A stretch of 8,480 nt of DNA from Faecalibacterium sp. UBA1360 (lineage in GTDB: Bacteria > Bacillota > Clostridia > Oscillospirales > Ruminococcaceae), in NCBI GenBank assembly GCA_002306375.1, contig DBRU01000056.1, positions 354-8,833 on the forward strand, given 5' to 3'. Shown here one piece after another: positions 5,756 to 8,480 of the stretch. Each line of letters begins with the position of its first letter. Position 1 is the first letter of the stretch. The position numbers and the translations under genes are program-made. The notes under the pieces were generated by a model that was not told where the DNA came from, made no database searches, and saw nothing but the letters and a program-made list of their open reading frames with translations.

Positions 5756-6349
5756 TCAGGGCGCGGGGCAGCGGTTGCCCGGCAGGGGGAACTGGGCGGC
5801 GCGCACCTCCTGGGGCGCCTTTTGCATGTGCTGGTGCATGCCGCCCCGCTCCAGGGCGGTGACGCCGGTGCGGCAGAGCTCCAGCACGTCGTAGCCGTCG
5901 AACATCTTCAAAAAGGCGTTGATCTTTTCGGGCTTGCCGGTCAGTTCAAACACCATGCTGTCGGGGGACAGGTCGATGATCTTGGCCTTGTAAATGGAGG
6001 AGATCTCCCGCAGTTCGGCGCGGTTGCGGGTGTCGCAGGCGACTTTCAGCAGCAGCAGCTCCCGCTGCAAACTGTTGTCGGCGTTGAGCTCGAACACCTG
6101 GCGGGCCACTTCGAGGCGGGCGGTCTGCAGCAGCAGCTGCTCGATCTCGGCGTCCCGGCCGTGGGTGGCGATGGTGATGCGGCTGACCGCGGGGTCGTTG
6201 GTGGCCGACACGGTCAGGCTGTCGATGTTGAAGCCACGGCGGCAGAACAGGCTGGACACACGGGCCAGAACGCCGTTCTGGTTGTCCACCAGCAGGCTGA
6301 TGACACGGCGGCGGTCGGCGGGCGGGCCGCTGACGGTTTCCTTTTTCAT
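5756..6349 (-). CDS. ilvN: Acetolactate synthase small (regulatory) subunit
   Basis: The 197-residue protein has an N-terminal ACT domain (about 15-90) with the pattern VISLLVDNQNGVLARVSSLFCRRGFNIDSLTV, where the Asn23-Gly26 region of such subunits forms the valine-binding turn. The C-terminal small-subunit domain (about 95-170) ends in TGVTALERGG. It should bind the IlvB dimer, raise its activity and give feedback inhibition by valine. It is about 25-30 residues longer than the usual 160-170, because of a Pro/Gln-rich tail (171-197) after the normal end. ilvN and ilvH are not distinguishable here; ilvN is chosen for the operon with ilvB. The start at 6349 has AAAGGAGGG (6364-6356) 6 nt upstream and lies 18 bases after the ilvB stop, which suggests coupled translation. 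Confidence 0.94.
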   Translation of the reverse strand: MKKETVSGPPADRRRVISLLVDNQNGVLARVSSLFCRRGFNIDSLTVSATNDPAVSRITIATHGRDAEIEQLLLQTARLEVARQVFELNADNSLQRELLLLKVACDTRNRAELREISSIYKAKIIDLSPDSMVFELTGKPEKINAFLKMFDGYDVLELCRTGVTALERGGMHQHMQKAPQEVRAAQFPLPGNRCPAP

Positions 6350-6367
6350 GTGGGTCCCTCCTTTGAT

Positions 6368-8032
6368 TTATTCCATGATGATGTCGTCGATGTCGCCGCC
6401 GCCCGGGATCATGGGCAGCACCCGTTCGTCCTTGCCGATGCGGCAGTCGATCCAGCACGGGCCGTCCTGCTTCATGGCGTCGGCCAGGGCCGCCGAGAAC
6501 TCGGCGGGGGTGGCGGCGCGGTAACCCTTGGCGCCGAAGCCCTCGGCCACTTTGGCGAAATCGGTCTGGCGGTGGGGGTCGGTGCTGGAGTAGCGCCCTT
6601 CATAGAAGCTGGTCTGCCACTGGCGGACCATGCCCAGCACCTGGTTGTTGAAGATGATGGTGATGATGGGCAGATGATAGCTCACGGCGGTGCAGCCTTC
6701 GTTGAGGTTCATGTGGAAGGACCCGTCGCCGGTGAGCATGATGACCCGCTGGTCCCGGCCCAGGGCCATCTGGGCGCCGATGGCGGCGCCGTAGCCAAAG
6801 CCCATGGTGCCAAGGCCCCCGCTGGTCAAAAAGCCGCGGCTCTTGGTGTGGTGCAGGTACTGGGCGGCCCACATCTGGTGCTGGCCCACGTCGGTGACGT
6901 AGACGGCCTCGGGGCCGGCCTGGCGGCACAGCTCGGCGATCAGCTGGTGGGGGCGCAGTTCGGTGTCGCTGTCCTGGGGGTGGTAGTCCACCTTCTGCCA
7001 GGCGCGGATCTGTTCCATCCACAGCTTGTGCTCGGTGGGCTGGATGTGGGGCAAAAGCGCCTGCAGCACGTAGGCGGCGTCCCCGGCGATGGACAGGTCG
7101 ATGTCCACATTCTTGCCCATCTCGCTGGGGTCGATGTCGATCTGGATGATCCTGGCCTTTTTGGCGAAGGTGCCGGGGTTGAGCGCCACCCGGTCGGAGA
7201 AGCGGGTCCCCACGGCGATGACCAGGTCGGCCTCGGCCACGGCCTTGTTGGCCGCGTAGCCGCCGTGCATGCCCAGCATGCCCAGGTTGTGGGGCTCGCC
7301 GTAGCCCAGCACGCCGGCGGCCATCAGGGTGTGGGTGGCGGGGATGCCGGCCTTTTGCAGCAAGGCCCGCAGGGGCTGGCAGCCCGCCGCGCTGCGCACG
7401 CCGCCGCCGAAGTAGACGATGGGGCGCTCGGCCTTGTTGATGAGCTCGGCGGCTTCCAGCACTTCCTCTTCATCCACCCGGGTCACGGTGCGGATGAGCT
7501 CGGCGGATTTGGGGGTGAACTCGCACTTGTTGGCCGTGACGTCCTTGGGGATGTCCACCAGCACGGGGCCCTTGCGGCCGCTCTGGGCGATGCGGAAGGC
7601 GCTGCGCATGGTGTCGGCCAGGTCCTCGACCTTGCGCACCGTGTAGTTGTGCTTGGTGATGGGAAGGGTGATGCCTTCGATGTAGGCTTCCTGGAAGCTG
7701 TCCCGCCCGATCAGGCTGGTGGCCACGTTGCCCGTAAAGGCGACCATGGGCACGCTGTCCATGTACGCGGTGGCGATGCCGGTGACCAGGTTGGTGGCGC
7801 CGGGGCCGCTGGTGGCCAGCACCGCGCCGGTGCGCCCCGTGGCCCGGGCGTAGCCGTCCGCCGCGTGGGCGGCGCCCTGTTCGTGGGCGGTCAGTACGGT
7901 CTGGATGCGGTCGGAACTTTTATACAATTCGTCGTACAGGTTCAGCACCGCACCGCCGGGATACCCGAACAGGATGTCAACGCCCTGTTCGATCAGAACT
8001 TCGACAAAGATCTGGGAGCCGGTCAAAAGCAT
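6368..8032 (-). CDS. ilvB: Acetolactate synthase large (catalytic) subunit, biosynthetic
   Basis: This 554-residue thiamine-diphosphate and FAD enzyme condenses two pyruvates to acetolactate, or pyruvate with 2-ketobutyrate to acetohydroxybutyrate. The N-terminal domain carries the catalytic glutamate E51 in TAHEQGAAHAADGYAR and SGPGATN at 75-81. The middle FAD domain includes PIVYFGGG (204-211) and the VGTRFSDR segment (274-281). The TPP/Mg motif begins GDGSFHMN at 435 and ends with FNN at 461-463. The neighbouring ilvN and the FAD domain support the anabolic AHAS rather than the catabolic AlsS. The start at 8032 follows AAAGGAG (8047-8041) by 8 nt. The open frame continues upstream to 8206 but there runs through the T-box terminator and antiterminator, so it is not coding. 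It is the first gene of the ilv operon. Confidence 0.97.
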   Translation of the reverse strand: MLLTGSQIFVEVLIEQGVDILFGYPGGAVLNLYDELYKSSDRIQTVLTAHEQGAAHAADGYARATGRTGAVLATSGPGATNLVTGIATAYMDSVPMVAFTGNVATSLIGRDSFQEAYIEGITLPITKHNYTVRKVEDLADTMRSAFRIAQSGRKGPVLVDIPKDVTANKCEFTPKSAELIRTVTRVDEEEVLEAAELINKAERPIVYFGGGVRSAAGCQPLRALLQKAGIPATHTLMAAGVLGYGEPHNLGMLGMHGGYAANKAVAEADLVIAVGTRFSDRVALNPGTFAKKARIIQIDIDPSEMGKNVDIDLSIAGDAAYVLQALLPHIQPTEHKLWMEQIRAWQKVDYHPQDSDTELRPHQLIAELCRQAGPEAVYVTDVGQHQMWAAQYLHHTKSRGFLTSGGLGTMGFGYGAAIGAQMALGRDQRVIMLTGDGSFHMNLNEGCTAVSYHLPIITIIFNNQVLGMVRQWQTSFYEGRYSSTDPHRQTDFAKVAEGFGAKGYRAATPAEFSAALADAMKQDGPCWIDCRIGKDERVLPMIPGGGDIDDIIME

Positions 8033-8110
8033 GGTGGACACTCCTTTCATCTGCCGCTGGAATGGTCTGGCGCGCCGTGCGGCAAGGGGCGCGCGCAACA
8101 TCGGAAGAAA

Positions 8111-8154
8111 TAAAAAACGGCCTTCGTCTCCTGTATGCCAAGAGACAAAGGCCG
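8111..8154 (-). terminator. Regulated terminator of the ilv T-box leader
   Basis: The stem is 7 bp, one mismatch, then 5 bp (CGGCCTT / AAGGCCG and GTCTC / GAGAC), with an 11-nt loop and TTTTTTA on the 3' side (8117-8111). It lies just after the T-box antiterminator sequence and 78 bases before the ilvB start. Its 5' side should compete with antiterminator pairing. Confidence 0.9.
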
Positions 8155-8398
8155 GAAAGGCGCTCTGCGGTACCACTCTTCTTGATGTGCCGTCTGGCAC
8201 ACCCACTCACGGGCTTCTGACAAAGCCCTGCACGGTAACGGGTGCCGCCGGGTCCGGTTACTGGGGGTTCGCCGGGCCTGCTCCGGGAGGACTTCGCGCC
8301 CGGCCCGCCCACCGCCTTGCACCAGCCGGCGGCTCTCTTCAGGGCGGCAAGGGGGCGTTACTCGTTCCCTTCCTCGCAGTTTAGCTCGATAAAGTGTA
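8111..8398 (-). ncRNA. T-box leader riboswitch of the ilvBNCD operon, probable valine (GUC) specifier
   Basis: The conserved T-box sequence AAGAGTGGTACCGCAG is at 8180-8165, with the UGGU that pairs with the ACCA end of uncharged tRNA. Stem I features are present: AGTA at 8362-8359, the AGAGAG segment near 8337, and the apical loop GGCTGGTGCAA near 8325. On the returning strand GAA is followed by GTC (8292-8290), opposite AGTA, where the specifier codon belongs; this reads valine. The terminator hairpin (8154-8142 with 8130-8118) ends in UUUUUUA. Uncharged tRNA-Val should stabilise the antiterminator and permit ilv expression. The base after GTC is C rather than the usual purine, so a shifted reading (for example CUC, Leu) is not fully excluded. 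Transcript ends are estimates. Confidence 0.93.
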
Positions 8399-8404
8399 TA
8401 TAGG

Positions 8405-8433
8405 ATTGTACCGCATTTTCTGCCCGGTGTCAA
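8405..8433 (-). promoter_or_regulatory. Sigma-A promoter of the ilvBNCD operon
   Basis: A perfect -35 TTGACA (8433-8428), a 17-bp spacer and a -10 TACAAT (8410-8405) place the start near 8398, directly ahead of the T-box Stem I. A second TTGACA at 8447-8442 has no -10 at a suitable distance. Nothing recognisable lies in the remaining upstream bases to 8480. Confidence 0.87.
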
Positions 8434-8480
8434 CAGGATTTTGTCAATTTCCACAAATGCTTGCACACCGGCGGCCGAAC

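Noticed and set aside
4650..5894. A 414-codon plus-strand frame opposite ilvC
   Set aside because: Antisense shadow of ketol-acid reductoisomerase with no recognisable motif.
5714..8113. A 799-codon open frame on the plus strand, opposite ilvB and ilvN
   Set aside because: Its translation is dominated by Gly, Ala, Val, His and Asp, the usual antisense image of GC-rich genes. It has no domain, crosses the ilvN-ilvC and ilvB leader boundaries, and the other strand encodes clear AHAS subunits.
8033..8206. N-terminal extension of IlvB to an upstream ATG at 8206
   Set aside because: The added residues are encoded by the T-box antiterminator and terminator and resemble no AHAS sequence; the start at 8032 has a well-placed AAAGGAG.

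Overview
The window looks like a chromosomal segment of a GC-rich gut Clostridium of the Oscillospiraceae/Ruminococcaceae type (Faecalibacterium, Subdoligranulum or Gemmiger relatives). This is inferred from strong AGGAGG-type ribosome sites, a T-box leader, a GC-rich third codon position, and intergenic palindromic repeats with CTCCCCTTACACAGGGGAG-type cores, which I recall as common in that group. No rRNA, tRNA, phage, transposase, CRISPR or defence gene is visible.

Layout. Positions 1-279 (+) hold the 3' end of an aldose-1-epimerase-like gene with its own terminator at 294-330. Positions 605-2339 (-) hold a two-gene operon, kduI then a kduD/gluconate-5-dehydrogenase-type SDR. It is read from a promoter at about 2403-2431 that is bracketed by two TTGTATACAA-type operators, and it ends at a strong terminator at 547-579. 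Positions 2970-8032 (-) hold a complete ilvB-ilvN-ilvC-ilvD operon. Its promoter lies at 8405-8433, its T-box leader of about 290 nt at 8111-8398, and its terminator at 2911-2946. The two gene-free stretches, 280-604 and 2340-2969, hold terminators, the kdu promoter region and three copies (two complete, one half) of a modular inverted-repeat element.

Function. The ilv operon encodes the four-step common pathway to valine and to the keto-acid precursor of leucine: acetolactate synthase large and regulatory subunits, ketol-acid reductoisomerase and dihydroxyacid dehydratase. The T-box leader should make expression depend on uncharged branched-chain tRNA; the codon in the specifier position reads GUC (Val). 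The kdu pair converts unsaturated-uronate breakdown products (from pectin or glycosaminoglycans) to 2-keto-3-deoxygluconate, probably under a GntR-type repressor encoded elsewhere. The epimerase fragment also fits sugar catabolism.

Assessment. This is mostly a well-understood metabolic region, and I do not see a convincing new multi-gene system. The items most worth a second look are the modular repeat family, the paired kdu operators and the valine-type T-box. Very long antisense open frames, up to 799 codons opposite ilvB/ilvN, are best explained as GC-bias shadows of the real genes.
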